Source of the DNA: Hofstenia miamia
Taxonomy: Eukaryota > Xenacoelomorpha > Acoela
Assembly (NCBI GenBank): GCA_004352715.1
Contig: SCFE01000028.1
Location: 1,767,619-1,831,618, forward strand
Reading direction: 5' to 3'
Length of the DNA stretch: 64,000 nucleotides
The position numbers were made by a program, and so were the translations under genes. The first letter of the stretch is position 1. Each line of letters starts with the position of its first letter. The notes beneath the pieces were generated by a model. It worked only from the letters and a program-made list of their open reading frames with translations. It was not told the DNA's origin and made no database searches. Positions 1 through 13,005 of this stretch are shown here, one piece after another.

Positions 1-2322
1 ATACTAGGCTCTAATACATGTGTATACTGACTCAAAATGTTTATTTTCAACAAGGCAAATCCCACAACATCAATACCTTAATATATTGTACCTCATTTTT
101 TATATTTTTCATATATATATGATCAAGGTTTGTATGTATTTATATTTATCATATATATGATTTATTTATATGGCCATCAATGTTCTTCAGATTATTCTTG
201 TTTGGTTTAGGGTTATCTATAATTAGTAAGATACAAAACTTACTGTAGATACATAGATTAACTCAACAACTAATACTGTCCATTTTAGTTAGAAATGCAT
301 ACAGAGAGAAATATTGATTACCTTTTCTACTAACAATGTATCGCATTAGTATTCAAAGGTGAATTGTTAGTTGAAAAAATAATCGTATTTGTTTTGAATT
401 ACGCAGAAGATTTTCGTTTTATTTTGAAAAAACCTTGAATAAAAATTCTCCCATTATACGTAACTGATACTGGTCTTTTTAATTAACGTCCAAGACGTAG
501 TTCAATGCTATTTTCCAAAAGAACTATACTATTTCAAAATATTACATTGAAAATGTAATGGAGGTATTATATTTCGAGAATTCTAAAAAATTGTAATAGA
601 CTAAAATAAATGTTCGATTTCAACAGCTACCACTGCAGTTCATATCAAATTGTTTTCTTAATAAATTTAAGAAAAACATTAATTACTTATTTAATTGGTC
701 TTCGAATATCTTTTTCCATACATTTTAGTTTTGTAAATTAGAACCTAAAAGATCAAATCAGATTTTACTAATATTTGAAAATAAAAATTGCTGATAATAA
801 TTAAAATTAGCAGGTTTCATGTGTCGAAACGTCCGTTAATCTCAAAATCAAAGCGATTTTCAAAGGCCGAGAAAAAGTGTTCGTTCTTTGAAGTTTTCAG
901 ATCTATTCTTCTGGAAATTGATGCTTTGTAGAGAATTCTTTGTGCAGCAATTATCGTCCTCATTGTTCACACGACCTTGTTTATTAATGCATGCTTCTGT
1001 GTAAGAACATTACGAAAATTAATTTCTGTTTTGTAACTAGTTAAACCAACTTATCTAACAATGGATAATGAATTAACATAGGTATTGTAAAAATTAAATG
1101 CATGCTTAATGTTGTGGGTTAGCTGTTCAGCCGTTTTCAAAAAGTTTTTCAGATTAGAGCTTTTTCATTTGTGGCGGTAAAATTCGATGTTCCCACATAA
1201 AGTATTTCTAGAAATGAATTAAATGGTTTATTGTTATTCTATATACTATTAAATACACACTTTGAAAAAACAACGTTTGTCAGATATATACTACTAGTGC
1301 AATGTAAATTTTTAGTGCTCTTCCATTTTTTGAAATTTTTTAATAAGATTAGCCAATTCCCTGTATTTACAAAGAGGAATCATGTTTCAAAGCTTGAGAT
1401 AAATAGATAATATCAGTGTTTATCTTAGCCCGGGGATATCCGTGTGTAATACCAGATCCCAACTGGGTAGGACCTTTCAGTGCTTGATATCAAAGCCCGT
1501 GGTCCTCACCCTGAAATACATAATTGATTTAAAAAATATTGCAAACAATACCGCAATGGCCGTATTTCTTTAACCAAAACAAAATTTTTTCAAGTTTGTC
1601 ACAAACAGTTACAAAGTTATGTGCACTACTAAGTCTTGAAAACTGTGCAACCATCGAGTTTTTACATAGTGGGCTTCAATCTTTTCTAATTTTATTGATG
1701 ATTATATTATTGACTATGTACTTTTTCACTATTTCCAGGAAATGATATTTAATTAAATTGCATGGGCTGGGGTGACCGTGATCTTGGAATTAAATAATTG
1801 CATGAACTTTTGCACCTCGATGAGTATGGGCACATTGGATCATATTGCTTAATATGAACAAAAAATGGAGCTGACGTAAAACAGCGAGTCGAGGCATTAA
1901 TGGGGCAATTCATTTGACAGTTCAGAAACTCCCGCATTTTTGGACAAATATGGTTTAATAAATTTGCATATAATATTCACATGTAATGTTATTTGTTTTA
2001 AGCACATCTGCGTGCACATTTGTTCAATGTAGGCACTGCAACAGTAAAATGCATGAATATAATGCAGCACATTTCAAATTATTGGAAACACGTAGAACAA
2101 AATGGATTATGTATATTAAGGCTGTAAGGAAGCTTGCAAATATATTTCTTCTGTTTTGTGTTAATATTCAATTTCCTACTTGCAAGTTTGGTGTGATGGA
2201 TGATTTTGAAGATAATCACAGCGGATTTTCACAGCAGTATGACTCGGAGTATCACTGGAGTTGAACGTGATAATAAGTCTTCAATTGCTTTATTAGATTA
2301 CTTATTATCCACATATGTTGCA

Positions 2323-2383
2323 CATATATATATATATATATATATATAATAACAATAATAATAATAATATTAATATTAATAGT
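2323..2383. repeat. AT then AAT microsatellite
   Basis: An (AT)n run passes directly into interrupted (AAT)n and TTAATA units. It is one of many such tracts in the window. Confidence 0.9.
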
Positions 2384-3009
2384 GATAACAATAATTGAAA
2401 TAATTATAATTTTTTGCACCAGCCAAGTTTTGCATTAAAAAAATTAAAAAATTGTTCAGTTGTTAAAAATTTTTCTATCATGAAAGGCTTGTCAAAATTG
2501 TCTTGTATAAATCATTGGTAAGATCAGTCTACCAGATCTAGATGATAATTTTTACAACGAAAGTTATTTGACTGGATTGTTAGTATTGATTATACGTTTG
2601 TAGTATGATTTATTTTCCTGTGTTAGCACTTCGGATGCTGTATCTTTCTAATGTTCATTTTTACTTATACTGTATGGATCAATCAAAGTGTTTAGTATTT
2701 TCTTAATGATTTTGAAATCTGAATCATATATTATTAATCCATATCGAATTGTAGTTAAAAATAAAGATTTAAAAACTGCATCTATTTCAGCTAAGCCTCA
2801 GCCAATGAGAAATGAAAAATTTATAGAATATAATTGGTATTTTATTTATTTTTACCAAAGAAATTGCCAAGAAATTCAATAGATTTCTTATAAAAAATTG
2901 ATTTTTGCTTTAATTGCTAAAAAAATTAGTGCATTTTGTGTATATTTTATATGTTATATGAAAATAGGAATGGGAATTATATTTCTATAACATGCATATT
3001 TTGTGAGTA

Positions 3010-3051
3010 TATTTACAGAGTTGACATAGATATTTACAGAATTGACATAGA
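3010..3051 (+). repeat. 21-bp tandem duplication
   Basis: Two adjacent copies of a 21-base unit beginning tatttacaga differ at one position (agttgac versus aattgac). No coding context is seen. Confidence 0.85.
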
Positions 3052-4658
3052 GATTCTAGGGGTCCAATAACCCATTAAGCTCATGAACATTTTGTAACCT
3101 GAAAAGAATTCATCGCCTGACCAATTTGAATTTGCAATATATAGGACAAAATCTTTCATATGAGGTTACATGAAAGAAACAAATATGCAGGTGTTTCCTA
3201 ATAATGGCGGGAAACTTGGAAGGTTTGCCAACTATAATGAAAAATAAAAGTTGAATTATGAAGGTATGCCCAATTCTAGTGAAAATATAATATATGGTGA
3301 TCACAGAAATTATTAACATCTGCAATCCTGATTTGCTATTATTTCTCACAAATAAAAATCTTCTCTCAATAGCAAATTCCTATGATATTTTGATTTAGGT
3401 TAAGTGTGTTTTATTCCATGAAATGACTTCACAGAAACATATCAGATTGTTATTGATTCATCCCTTTGCACCTTTAAATTGATTCATTAAATAGAGCATT
3501 GCATTGCAAAAATCTGCTGAGTATGCCATATGGGGCATAATTTGTTGTAATTACATGTCAAGACTACACATCTCTCTTAGTTTCACATACATTTAAGGTT
3601 TATTGTATCAAAAAATTAAAAGCGATTTGAATGCCTACATTTCTAAACTCTTAGACTAATTAACTGCGTCCCTATATCACTTCCAACCTTAAAATTGCCT
3701 ATGCAAATACGGCCTTGATAGTTTGAAACTCATGGATCCATTGTATTGGGAAATTACCTTATAAGCCAAAAGCATTAATTTAGAACCTTATTATAAAATG
3801 TGTAGTCATTTTATCTCTATAGAAATGAATTTGAAATAGTGATGAATCTATCACGGTGTGATGATTTACCATTTAACTAACAAATATTTAATGAAAAATT
3901 ATAAAAATGAAAAATTGCATTTCAACTTTCATTGACGGGGGAAGGGGGAATTTGTCATTCGCATATTAATTATCATATATTGCATTTTTAGCCAGTAAAG
4001 TATATACAAGACAATGCATCGGTACACATTTTTGTTTAATATTTTGGGTGATTACCTGACACACCATTAATAATGTTCTATGTAAGGCCACTATAAACTG
4101 AACTTTGATTATAGCAGATGCTTGGCGGATCACAAAACACAGGGTGTCCTGGTTTACGAAATTTATGGATAAATGGCTGAACTTTGTATACGTCATGCTT
4201 CATGGGCTGCAGAAAATTGGCGGAAGTTTTCGCTACAGTAATGAAACGTTGTCAAAAATGGAAATACCTGTTCAAAATTTCTATGCATTGCAGATTGACA
4301 CCCTTCTTTTAAGGAAAGGTACCCAGTGTAGGAATTGGATCCGGATAGTGAATTGAATACACCGGATACCGGATAATTCCGGATAATTTGACTGCCGGAA
4401 ACTGGATAATATATTCTTCAATTATTACGAGGGCAAGCAGAAATATGACTTAAGAACAAGATTATGACCTTATTTTTATAACAAAACATGACGGAATTTA
4501 GTTAAATTAGCCACCAAAATATGACAATCCATTTTACAAAATGATCAATTTTTGAGAAAAATAAAACGTTTTTCTATTACTGAAAACAAGGTATTAAACA
4601 AATACAAAAACTCTTACATAATAAAAAGTCAATGTTTTAAAACAACTACTAAATTATA

Positions 4659-5053
4659 TTAACAGCACATAAATTTCCACATATTATTGTGGTTAGGATT
4701 TCTGTCATACGTCAAGGGTTTTCTCAACATAGAGAAACATCTCTCATCTGCAACGGATATTTTCAGAACTTGGCCTACAATTCCGATTATATGTCCATCT
4801 CGTTTCCTTCTATTATAGCAGTGAATCCGGTATTTTCTAATTGTGCCCTAGTATAGGCGATTATATTACAACTATCATTTCTAGGATGAAGGATGGGAGT
4901 AATAAGAACATCTGGTGGAATTTCAACTCTGTCAAACATTGAACAACTTTGATATTTTATGATAGCAGCCATTATTGGATCAATTAGATTGTTAGCCCTC
5001 ATATATTTTGCTGAATGCGCATGGCACAGCTCTGCTGCACGTGTGCATTGCAA
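4659..5053 (-). pseudogene. Possible hAT-type transposase C-terminal remnant
   Basis: Two minus-strand frames meet near 4795. The upstream frame (5053 down to 4787, 88 codons) matches nothing I can name. The downstream frame (4799 to 4659) reads DGHIIGIVGQVLKIS, then VADERCFSMLRKPLTYDRN, and stops. The pattern ADERCFSMLRK..T..RN resembles the hAT C-terminal dimerisation segment, where A-x-x-ERxFS is followed by a basic helix and RN. If so, the piece is a frameshifted fragment lacking the catalytic core. A short run of ccggata motifs at about 4337-4392 could be subterminal repeat sequence of the same element. The match rests on one short motif and could be chance. Confidence 0.3.
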
Positions 5054-5619
5054 AATCCATGAAAAAATGCATAGAATTCCTTTAATACTTTTTCAACAGG
5101 CAGCATTATGGCCAGTCCTAGAAACGCGTCAACCAGTGGGTCGGGTCGGGTAGGGTATTAGCTAGCAATTAAACTTTTTGGGGGTTAGGCCAGGAAGTAA
5201 ATTGATTGAAATTGAATGAATAAATATATTTTAGATCAAAGATTTAAAGCAGTCTACAATCCAGCATTCATTTCAAAGTTTTTTTCTTAATTTAATGAAA
5301 TTATGCCAAAATATGACTATTATGACATTGCAGCCACAAATATTACCGTATTTTTCAAAAAACAAAAATTTGACTTTTTTGACTTTATAGCTTCCTTTTT
5401 AATTGCACCCCAAGTCTGAAAACCGTCTAATTTTAAGCAGCTGCAAAATAAATCAACAGAAAAAAATATGAATTTTATGACTTTTAGTTGCCCTAATTAT
5501 TAATGAAGAACAACCTCATTTCTCAATAAATATCGACCTCTTGCGAAAGAAAATAAATAAATATTTTAAATAGACTACGTCCTGGCATAAGTCAGAAAAA
5601 CTTGCTGTGTTGCATGACA

Positions 5620-5620
5620 N
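5620..5620. other. Single ambiguous base
   Basis: One N lies inside otherwise continuous sequence. Unlike the Ns at 24354 and 50194, I saw no duplicated block beginning here. Confidence 0.8.
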
Positions 5621-5643
5621 TGAATGTTCGTAACTCTTTGTTG

Positions 5644-5914
5644 CTACCCATGCAAATAAGAATAAAGCCAACTACTACTAGTAAACCATTTCTCATCTTC
5701 ATCTAAATTACAATCTATAATCGTTAATAATTTGTTAGGTAAAACTGTATTAAATGCTGAACTGAAATCAAGAAAGTTTATTCTGACAATTGTTGTTTTT
5801 TTGTCATCTAAATTGGCGATGACTTGATGAAGAAAAACAAAAAGTGCATCGGTAGTCAAAAGGCCCTTTTGATATGCAAACTGATAGTCGTCGTTTGATT
5901 TCTGAAGTACTCTA
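5644..5914 (-). pseudogene. LINE reverse transcriptase fragment (CR1/L2-like)
   Basis: The minus-strand reading includes DDYQFAYQKGLLTTDALF, later VRINFLDFSSAFNTVLPNKL, and stops at 5644. This matches the start of the RT palm of APE-type LINEs (CR1/L2/Jockey group): a QFAYQ..RST.DA-type helix followed by the F-D-F-S-S-A-F-N-T block that carries the first catalytic aspartate. Only about 90 residues remain. The YADD box, thumb and endonuclease are absent, and in-frame stops precede the segment. The sequence between the stop and the N at 5620 may be an unrelated insertion. The assignment to an LINE RT is firm; the clade is inferred. Confidence 0.75.
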
Positions 5915-8639
5915 ACACCAAATTACTAACCCTAAAATACCCTCCAAATTGTTACTTAGTTGCTTGCCTGCTTTGCCCTGCCCTGCACGTTGCAGCTTTG
6001 AACTGCATAGAAATATATTCAGCATCTAAATTTTGTCCAATGCATTACATCATTGTTTTCCAATTGCTATGTGTAGGCCTACGTTCTGCATTCAATATAC
6101 TATACAATACACACAGAATTTTATCAAAAGTCTTACGTTAACAGTTATTAAATAAAACCTATCAATAATGCGTTGTTAAATATTAAACGTGATACATAAA
6201 TCAATTCTACGTGAGATGTTTCTCAAGTCAGTTGTCTAATTGCTAATTATCTCGATTTGTTTTGCTTAATTGTCGATACAACAAACGAGAGTGAGAATAT
6301 GAACTTGGCACACATTCATTGGAGTGTTCTCATATCAATGTTTTACCAACTGTGCTATTGAAACGAGGCCTCGCAATGAAAAACAAATCCGTTACGTTTA
6401 ATTTTAGATTTCGTTTTTGCTGCATAATTTAAATTAAATGGAACCTATACATTATATATTCATAATTGCCATGTTAAAATGAGGAAACCATTAATATGAT
6501 ACCATGTGAATTACTCTTTGAATTCTTTGACTATATTTAGCCAAAGACTATTTAAATGTTTCACGATAAATTTTTGAATGGAAAAGTGGCTATAGTGTCA
6601 TTCTATACAATTTTGGCATTCTCTCTGCACGCTGAATTTATCAATGGATATTGGAATGACAAAGCGTAAGACTAGACGAAGAGTCGGGCTCCGTTAGGCG
6701 AAAAATAATTTAAGAACTTTAAATTTCTTTAAATAATCTTGGGTTCCACACTGGAATTAAGACAAAGCACAACAGAATATATAAGTAACAACAATTTTGT
6801 AGTGTTCGGTGGTTTCCAAAAAATAATTTCGGTTTCAGTTTTTTCGGCAGTAGTAAAACGTTATTCAAGAAGAGAATACTTTTTAAAATATACTTTTATA
6901 ACACTAAATATAGTCATTAATCAAGTTAAACAAAATTACGCATTTTAGCGCTACTCCAAGAAGACTGCGTTGTTTCGATTTGAGTTATTTGTGAAAACCG
7001 CTGTTTTGATCATTTTCAGATTAGAGATGTACGTCGGCGACAACGGCGTTGACAGACCAAGTGAAAAATTCAAAAATTGAATTTTTCTACAAAATAAATA
7101 AAAAATGCAATCCAAGAAACATTTGATATCTAAACATCGCCATAGGCATCCTAAATCTTCGTGCATTGAAGAAGAATCTAGCTCCAAGCTTGCTCAGGCT
7201 GCTGTAGTTGAGGGAATACAAGTATTGCTCATGCCATAGCCATAGAAAATCACCCGAATTAACGCGGGAACATAGGTAATATAGTTGCTAGCGAGGCGTA
7301 ACGGCATGGTGTACAACTCTAGTTCAGATAAAAACCTATGAAAGTTGCGTAGTAGGTGATTCGAAGTTATTAACATTGACATTATGAATTAGTTTTACTG
7401 CATCGGACAGGCCAATTTAATCATAGCATGATAAGTAGACTATATTCTTATCACAGGATAATCAGTCTGACATGAGCCAAAATTGCCAAAAAAATTCAAG
7501 TATTAGCCCTAATTGTAACTCGGCAAATAACATCCGGAATTTGAATAAGAAAGATAGCTTCGGTAACAAAAGCAAACATTTAATTATAATTTATAAAAAA
7601 TTATTTTTACGAATCTCTATCTCTAGGATTTTTAGGCATCGAATTTTCCTTGATATTTGCAAAAATTGTTTTCAATCAAAATGAGCCCATTCAAAGTAAT
7701 CATAATTTCTATAAATCAATGATTATAATTAAGCTATTTGAAATATATTTTGAGATTTTTAAAAATCTATTTTCCTCTAATTGTTTGTTATAGGTTCCTT
7801 TGTTTTTTCATTAATATTATAAATGTGTTATTGTTGTTACTATTAGTTAGACCGACACATGCCTCGTTAATGTTCACAGCAAATATTTTATATCTCTTGA
7901 ATTCGAACGAAATTTTCCCTGAGTAGGCGTGCCATCATAACTCTTTACAAAGTAGATTCTCATCAATGCTGGAATTTTTGTTCTGCGGATTTACTTTTAT
8001 TTTTCACTAATGTAGCTGAACCAATAATGTTGACATTTTTTGCATGAATACAAAAATTAAGTGGTGCATTATTTAAGAGAATTTTAATTAAGTTCGACAT
8101 GACTTACAAAGCGGTAAACTTGATTAGTAGAAATAAATACTCAATATATTTAAAAATTATTATTGAGTGACTAAACACAATCCGCACTATGAGAATATCA
8201 ACCATATCGATAGGAACTGAATTTTATGCAATGTTGATATGCACAATAATGCTTGAGCCTGAACTTTCCAGTCAGTTTTTTTAAATCTCTGATGTTATCT
8301 TCAAAAAAATTTCAAGCGCTCATAACACACGATCTAATAAAGAAATCCAAATTATCACAGGATAGAGGAATGTCTCCTCATTCATTTATGTTTTTAAATT
8401 TTATTCAAGCATGTTAAAAAATGTTATTGAGCCCACGCATGCCAAAAATTATTCCTTTGGCTGAAGTGCATTCAATAAACATTTTTTTCAATGAGACATC
8501 CGATTTTGTAAAAATATCCAAATTCTTTTCATAACTAGTGTTTAGATAATGAGGTGTTCTAATCCCAATGAGAACAACAACTACCCTGAAAAGTCAGAGG
8601 TTTTCGCTATTGTGACGTAGGCGCGGGAACTTCTGCCTT
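5915..8639. other. Intergenic DNA, no gene seen
   Basis: No family match was found. Open frames at 6951-7187 and 7194-7382 (minus) lie in a less AT-rich patch but show no motif, splice border or codon pattern that persuades me. The aggcctac-type hexamer near 6073 is a common short palindrome. Confidence 0.5.
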
Positions 8640-8736
8640 CCCGTGAAGGCGTCTGGACGGGCAGCGCCAGGTCGCAAATAAAAGTGGAAAAGGAAAGAAG
8701 AGATAATTTTCTATCGTGTGATGCTTTCAGATTTTA
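8640..8736 (+). repeat. Dispersed repeat, copy 1
   Basis: The last 40 or so bases (gaagagat through gatgctttcagattt) are the reverse complement of 12923-12960 with few differences. A weaker match extends into the GC-rich part (gcagcgcc against ggcgcccc). It looks like a SINE or the end of a DNA transposon. No tRNA-like promoter boxes were identified with confidence. Confidence 0.5.
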
Positions 8737-10694
8737 AATATCTTCATTAGTTATTTGGAAAATTCTTAGGAGAATTAAGGTTAATATGGTTGGATGACAT
8801 TGTTCGAAAATGTGGACAAAATGTCCTCTATCTTTAGCGGTTCGTGACAGCTTTGGGTGCAATGTCACTCCAGGCAAAGCATACTTATATATTTCTGTAA
8901 AGATATTGTAGCTACAAGGACTTTTAATCGAACAATGTAAGCTTTAAACAATTAATTTATTTAAAAACTCAAATTTCATTTTGCACACTCTTAATAAAAA
9001 TTCAAAGTTGCTACTGTTGGGAGTTACAATAAGACTAGAAAATTCAATGGGACTTGGACCGGATCAAAAAAATTTTAGGCCAGTAGAACCATAGAGTGAC
9101 GATGATTCAACAGATAAAATGGGAACAGTCAAGCGTTGAGGCTGGTCTTCTTCCAAATAGATATTAAGTTTACCAAATTTAATTATTGCCCTGCAAGAGA
9201 TAGCACAAATCAAGTGGATAAAATAGAAGTTCTTTTTAGTATTTTGGAAATATTTTTAGTCATATGGGAATGATTTTAATGACAATCACATGAATATTTA
9301 CATGAATGTTACCCGAGGGGTTGGAAAGCTCATGCACATTTCTGAATGTTTAGTTTCACTTTCTAAGAAAATACAGAAAAATAATTGAGAAAAGTTATTC
9401 GGGAAAAGTAATCTATATTCGAACCTTGTAAAGCAATACTTTAGCATGAAATAGATAGGTAATCATGGTGGGCATATTTTGAGTGATTTGAATGTATGAA
9501 TCTAATCACGTATTCTGAGAAATATTAGAAAACATTTACGTTTATATGGAAGTTTAATAAGCTTAGGATAATCATGTACGAATTTAACTAGAAGAACCAT
9601 ATTGTCTAAAAATCTTCAATTTTGGATTTTGGATGAATCTGACTCTCAACTTAATTGCAATTGAAATGCCCCATCAGAGAATACTGGATGTGAGACTTGA
9701 AAATATATTTCTTGTCCAAATGTTATTCGTTGACAACTTCTAAGAAATTATACCAACTTTATGCGATTTTAACAAAAACTAAAAAAAAAGTGATCATTGA
9801 AACTTAAAAATTAGACTCTTGTTTTGCACTGATGTATGTAGATTAAAATTGGTAAAGAATTTCAGCAATCGAAATTTTAAAAACTGATATTTTTACAGGT
9901 GAGTATATTTCAAGATTCTCCCCAAAAATTGTGCATTTTCAGCTTTGGAATGAAATATTTGAACAGTATATTTGAAATGGACAAAAACACAAATTCAATT
10001 CTTAGCATCAAATTATTAGTGTATCTAAAATTTATAATAAGTTTGGTTCTTACACTTTGATACGCTTGATTAGGTTCAATAAAAATATCTATATAAATAT
10101 CTGTACTTAAAGGACAATATGAAAAGTTGAGTTTCTTACAAAATTTTGTGAAATATTGAGGTTCAACGTTTGAAAACATTCTATTAAATTGATGAGAACT
10201 GAGCCCAAGGCATTAGTGCAAGTCAGTAAACAGCCTTCTAGAAACTTCCTTGAGCTATAGAACCATTTCTACATTGTGAAAGTAGATTTGAGAATGCATT
10301 CATGATTTCTTTTTTGCCCTTATGATGGTACTCTAAATACAAGCTTTTCCTGAGTAGAATTGCATTGTCTGTCCAAGGCAATGGTCTAGGGGGTCTTGTG
10401 CAAAGAAATGCATTTTTAGGCTTTGTGTATTATAATCATGCCTACAGGTACATGTATATATAGCCAAACACAATAACGTATAAAAGTAATATCAAACATG
10501 GATTTTACGTTATCATTATAAATCCATGCCCTTTTTAGATGAATGCGCATGAGCAATAATTACTTTTGTTATTGCAGTAAAACTTATATACATATATATG
10601 ATGAATATCCTTATCAGTAGTACCACACTACTTGTATAAAGTTGAATTCATTTTTCATTCATTTTTTATACATTAAATACATTGCATTGCTTAG
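8737..10694. other. Non-coding DNA, probable upstream intron or intergenic
   Basis: Nothing recognisable was found. The exon at 10695 begins in mid-codon, so this stretch should be at least partly intronic. Confidence 0.45.
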
Positions 10695-10881
10695 GCGGTG
10701 AGTTCCTGGGATATTCTCTTCCGGATTTGCAAAATCCTAAAGATAACAGTAATTCAGTGTTTGTTATCGGCAATAATCCAGGTACTGCTGAAAAATGGTT
10801 ACATCGTCTTATCAAGGTCAGGCAACAGAGGCTTCAACAACTAAACTCGCAAGATGCAAAAATGAAGTTGTCAACATCAAG
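10695..10881 (+). CDS. Internal exon of an unrecognised protein-coding gene
   Basis: The exon is bounded by an acceptor (gcattgcttag at 10684-10694) and a donor (ag|gtgaaa at 10882). It holds 61 complete codons plus two bases at each end. The reading begins GEFLGYSLPDLQNPKDNSNS and includes TAEKWLHRLIKVRQQRLQQL, the second part a basic, probably helical or coiled stretch. It enters in phase 1 and leaves in phase 2; the exon at 27796 enters in phase 2, so joining them gives an intact Arg codon and continuous reading. Composition is clearly less AT-rich than the flanks. I do not recognise the family. At least one upstream exon, with the start codon, must exist, but I could not locate it in this window. 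Confidence 0.65.
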
Positions 10882-11859
10882 GTGAAATTATATTTGATTC
10901 AAATTTATAATAATAATAAAACTTAAAGCAAATTTATTGCTAGAATGTATAAAATCTACAAGCTAACAAACACATGAAAAGAATATTTGCAAAAAAAATT
11001 TACATTTGTATTATTAATTAAGTAGAAATCTAGATGTCTATGCCCAATAGTGTTTGCTTGCTCAATAAGAGATGTTCAATTTTTTTCTTGAATTGTATAA
11101 AATTTTTTTTCTGATTTGATATCAATACTTTATTCGCTCCGTAATATTGAGCATTGAAAAGAAATTGTGTTTTGGCGATTATTTTTACTTAATTGTGGTT
11201 TATTCATTATATTTATTAGGATGTAGTTATTAAGAAAGGCAAACGAACTTAATTTATGGGTAAATTTGTGAATCAGGCATAATAATTTAAACTGAATTAA
11301 ATAATTCAGGGCCAAAATATTATACAATGCATTATAGATTCATTCTTGTCACTGTAATTAACTGTTCTAAATGCCCTGTTAAAAATTTTTTTTAGTACTG
11401 AATCTTATTTGTTATGTGAGATTTTAAAAAACAAATGCACTGAAATTTAATGGACAAAGGATTCAATTAGTTCATGTAACGGTTTTCCTATATCTTGCAA
11501 ATGGTACAAGTATTTAACTCCTATGCCATCTTTTTTAATTTCTGGGAAACATAATTATCCAATTTAATTGACTTTGTGTTAAGGCACCTATGTAATTTAC
11601 GTTGACTAATTTCCTTATTTCAAACTGGGTTTTGTCAAAATTGATTTTAAGCTATTGGTATTGAATATGTAACGAGATTTTCAATATCTTTTGTCATATA
11701 TTTGGTTACCTAAAAGGAATTTTTTACTGTTAGTAATATTCAAATATCCGGTGTATTATTAAGTGGTTCCGTTGGTCAAGGACTTTGAAATATCATTTAT
11801 TTAGGATGCAAATAGAATGTATCATACTACAGTTCCTTGGGGTACAAGGGAAGTGCGGG

Positions 11860-12146
11860 CAGTGGCGTAGTCAAACATTCTGACCTCAGCCAGCTCTGGC
11901 CCATTTAAATTTATTTCAAACCACCACATTTTAGTATTCTTTCAAAACTGAGTATGTTGGAAACTTATAATAAAATGCAAACCTTAATTTTCAACAAATT
12001 GTTCATAAATTATATTGCATTCACTGCATTTGTGTTAATTTGCATGTACTGTTGCGTAATATCAAATTTTTTTTAATTTCAGACTATTTTTTAACCATTT
12101 TTTCAATATTTCGGCTCAATCATGCCCCTTATCCATCTATGCCACG
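11860..12146. mobile_element. Probable hAT-like non-autonomous remnant
   Basis: The left end cagtggcgtagtc (11860) is typical of a common hAT terminal repeat starting CAGTGGCGTAG. The right end catctatgccac (about 12134-12145), read in reverse, is gtggcatagatg, an imperfect partner. I could not find an 8-bp target duplication, so the right border is approximate. There is no coding capacity. Confidence 0.4.
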
Positions 12147-12921
12147 AAATCATTTAAAAATTTCAAGTAGGTTATAGGCATGTATAAAGGCCCCGGGCCT
12201 CAAAAATAAACTTGCAGCGCTTACCAGTAAGCATGATTAATGCTCAGCCAATGCGATGATAGGGAAAATCTCCAGGATTTCACTCATTAGTTCTCTCGGG
12301 TTATCATATGCCTGATGTCCACAATGAGAGATTTCAATAAATTAAAGTGACCTGAATTGCTATTTTCTCACCGAATTGTGAAAATACTCAGAATTATTAA
12401 TAGTGCGATATCAAAAATAAGTAACCAACGCGATTAGTCGTCATGACTAGATTTCATTTGTATAATATCCTTCTTGCAATGTTCATTTTTTGTCAGGCAA
12501 ATTTAATTGACATCATGGTCGTTATTACCTCCAGAAAAAGTATTAATGCCCACTTTTGTGATACCACAAAATTTGATTTTCAGAATACATGTAGTAGCTA
12601 CTTTTTTCTGAGTGTCAGGATATAAACATTCTTGTTTAAAACTAACAATAATTGCAACCAGCCGACAATTTCATATAAAAATATGATATTAGTTTCAGTT
12701 TTATTTACTATGGCCTTGTTACTTACCTGTACGTTATGCTTTACATGCAAACATATTTGAATGATTTTGTTATTAACAATGTTTAATTGATTACAAGAAG
12801 CGAAATGCAAGTTTTTCAGTGATAATTTTGAAATCTGTCAAAGTTCTTTTTAATCCAAATTATTCAAGGCTTTTTCTACAATCTAAATGCTTATTAGTCA
12901 CAAACTAAAAAGATAGCTAAT

Positions 12922-13005
12922 AATCTGAAAGCATCACAAGATAGAAGGTTCTCTTCTTTTTCATTTAGTACGCTTCAAAACGGCGCCCCACCGTACATCC
13001 ATTAT
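12922..13005 (-). repeat. Dispersed repeat, copy 2 (inverted relative to 8640)
   Basis: aatctgaaagcatcacaaga and the following bases match the reverse complement of 8695-8735. A GC-richer segment (ggcgccccaccgtac) follows in the corresponding position. Another GC-rich patch continues to about 13075. Confidence 0.5.

Larger units (their letters stand above)
1..4320. other. AT-rich intergenic DNA, no gene seen
   Basis: No splice-bounded or family-matching coding segment was recognised on either strand. Short open frames here have AT-driven composition and no motif. The stretch holds an AT/AAT microsatellite (about 2323-2383) and a 21-bp tandem duplication (3010-3051), listed separately. A slightly GC-richer patch near 1430-1515 could be an old repeat but matches nothing I know. 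Confidence 0.6.

Noticed and set aside
2688-2882. Short plus-strand ORF of 64 codons
   Set aside because: AT-driven composition, non-ATG-like context and no family match; typical chance frame.
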